Origin: Chloroflexota bacterium
GTDB lineage: Bacteria; Chloroflexota; UBA6077
NCBI GenBank assembly: GCA_021845945.1
Contig: JAJZRD010000262.1
Location: forward strand, 1 to 5,013
Direction: 5' to 3'
DNA: 5,013 bases
In this document: positions 4,992 through 5,013 of the stretch, piece by piece
Numbering within the stretch: position 1 is the stretch's first letter
Layout: every line of letters begins with the position of its first letter
The notes under the pieces: model-generated
What the model was told of the DNA's origin: nothing
Database searches by the model: none
The model's input: only the letters and a program-made list of their open reading frames with translations
Made by a program: the position numbers and the translations under genes

Positions 4992-5013
4992 ATGGAAGCA
5001 GACTTCCACGCAG
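4992..5013 (+). CDS. start of an unidentified gene (3' truncated by the window edge)
   Basis: An ATG one base after the dtd stop, with GGAGG at an ideal 6-nt spacing, opens a frame reading MEADFHA before the window ends. The next codon begins with G, so the eighth residue is V, A, D, E or G; a DFHAH metal motif is therefore excluded. Seven residues do not allow a family call. The tight spacing suggests it is cotranscribed with the fmdB-like gene and dtd. Confidence 0.6.

Noticed and set aside
4992..5013. Reading MEADFHA as the start of a PHP or amidohydrolase metal motif (DxHxH).
   Set aside because: The next codon begins with G, so the residue after DFHA cannot be His.
1..5013. tRNA or rRNA genes.
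   Set aside because: No conserved tRNA arm pattern or rRNA core sequence was noticed by eye on either strand, and nearly all the space is taken by confident coding genes.

Overview
The window is GC-rich bacterial DNA, probably chromosomal, and holds a compact run of housekeeping genes. Five complete protein genes can be named with good support from motifs: cdsA, dxr, an rseP-type site-2 protease, pcm and dtd. A sixth complete gene encodes an FmdB-type zinc-ribbon protein, and one gene is cut off at each edge. The cdsA-dxr-rseP order is widespread in bacteria. Together with TTG and GTG starts, high GC and a 'CTGAGCG-AGCGA' palindromic repeat, it fits Chloroflexota or a similar GC-rich lineage. 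That placement is inference, not proof.

Layout. Positions 1-117 are the 3' end of an unidentified rightward gene. Positions 166-3220 are a tight rightward operon: cdsA (phospholipid precursor synthesis), dxr (first committed step of the MEP isoprenoid pathway) and rseP (intramembrane protease). cdsA and dxr overlap by 4 nt, and dxr and rseP are 5 nt apart. pcm (protein repair methyltransferase) lies on the minus strand at 3222-3884 and converges on rseP with one base between the stop codons. Positions 3885-4234 are a 350-bp divergent intergenic region. Positions 4235-4990 hold the rightward fmdB-like gene and dtd, 12 nt apart. A further gene starts at 4992 behind a strong Shine-Dalgarno sequence and runs off the edge.

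The most notable structure is in the intergenic region. Positions 3933-4075 form a 143-bp non-coding element with perfect 15-bp terminal inverted repeats, bounded on both sides by the 10-bp direct repeat ACTATTCCCC. This is the signature of a MITE (a small non-autonomous transposon) with its target-site duplication intact. Inside it sit a small hairpin and a large imperfect 27-bp inverted repeat of the 'CTGAGCG-AGCGA' type. It landed between the divergent pcm and fmdB promoters, directly beside the likely pcm -10 box. I found no new multi-gene system; the genes are ordinary housekeeping functions.
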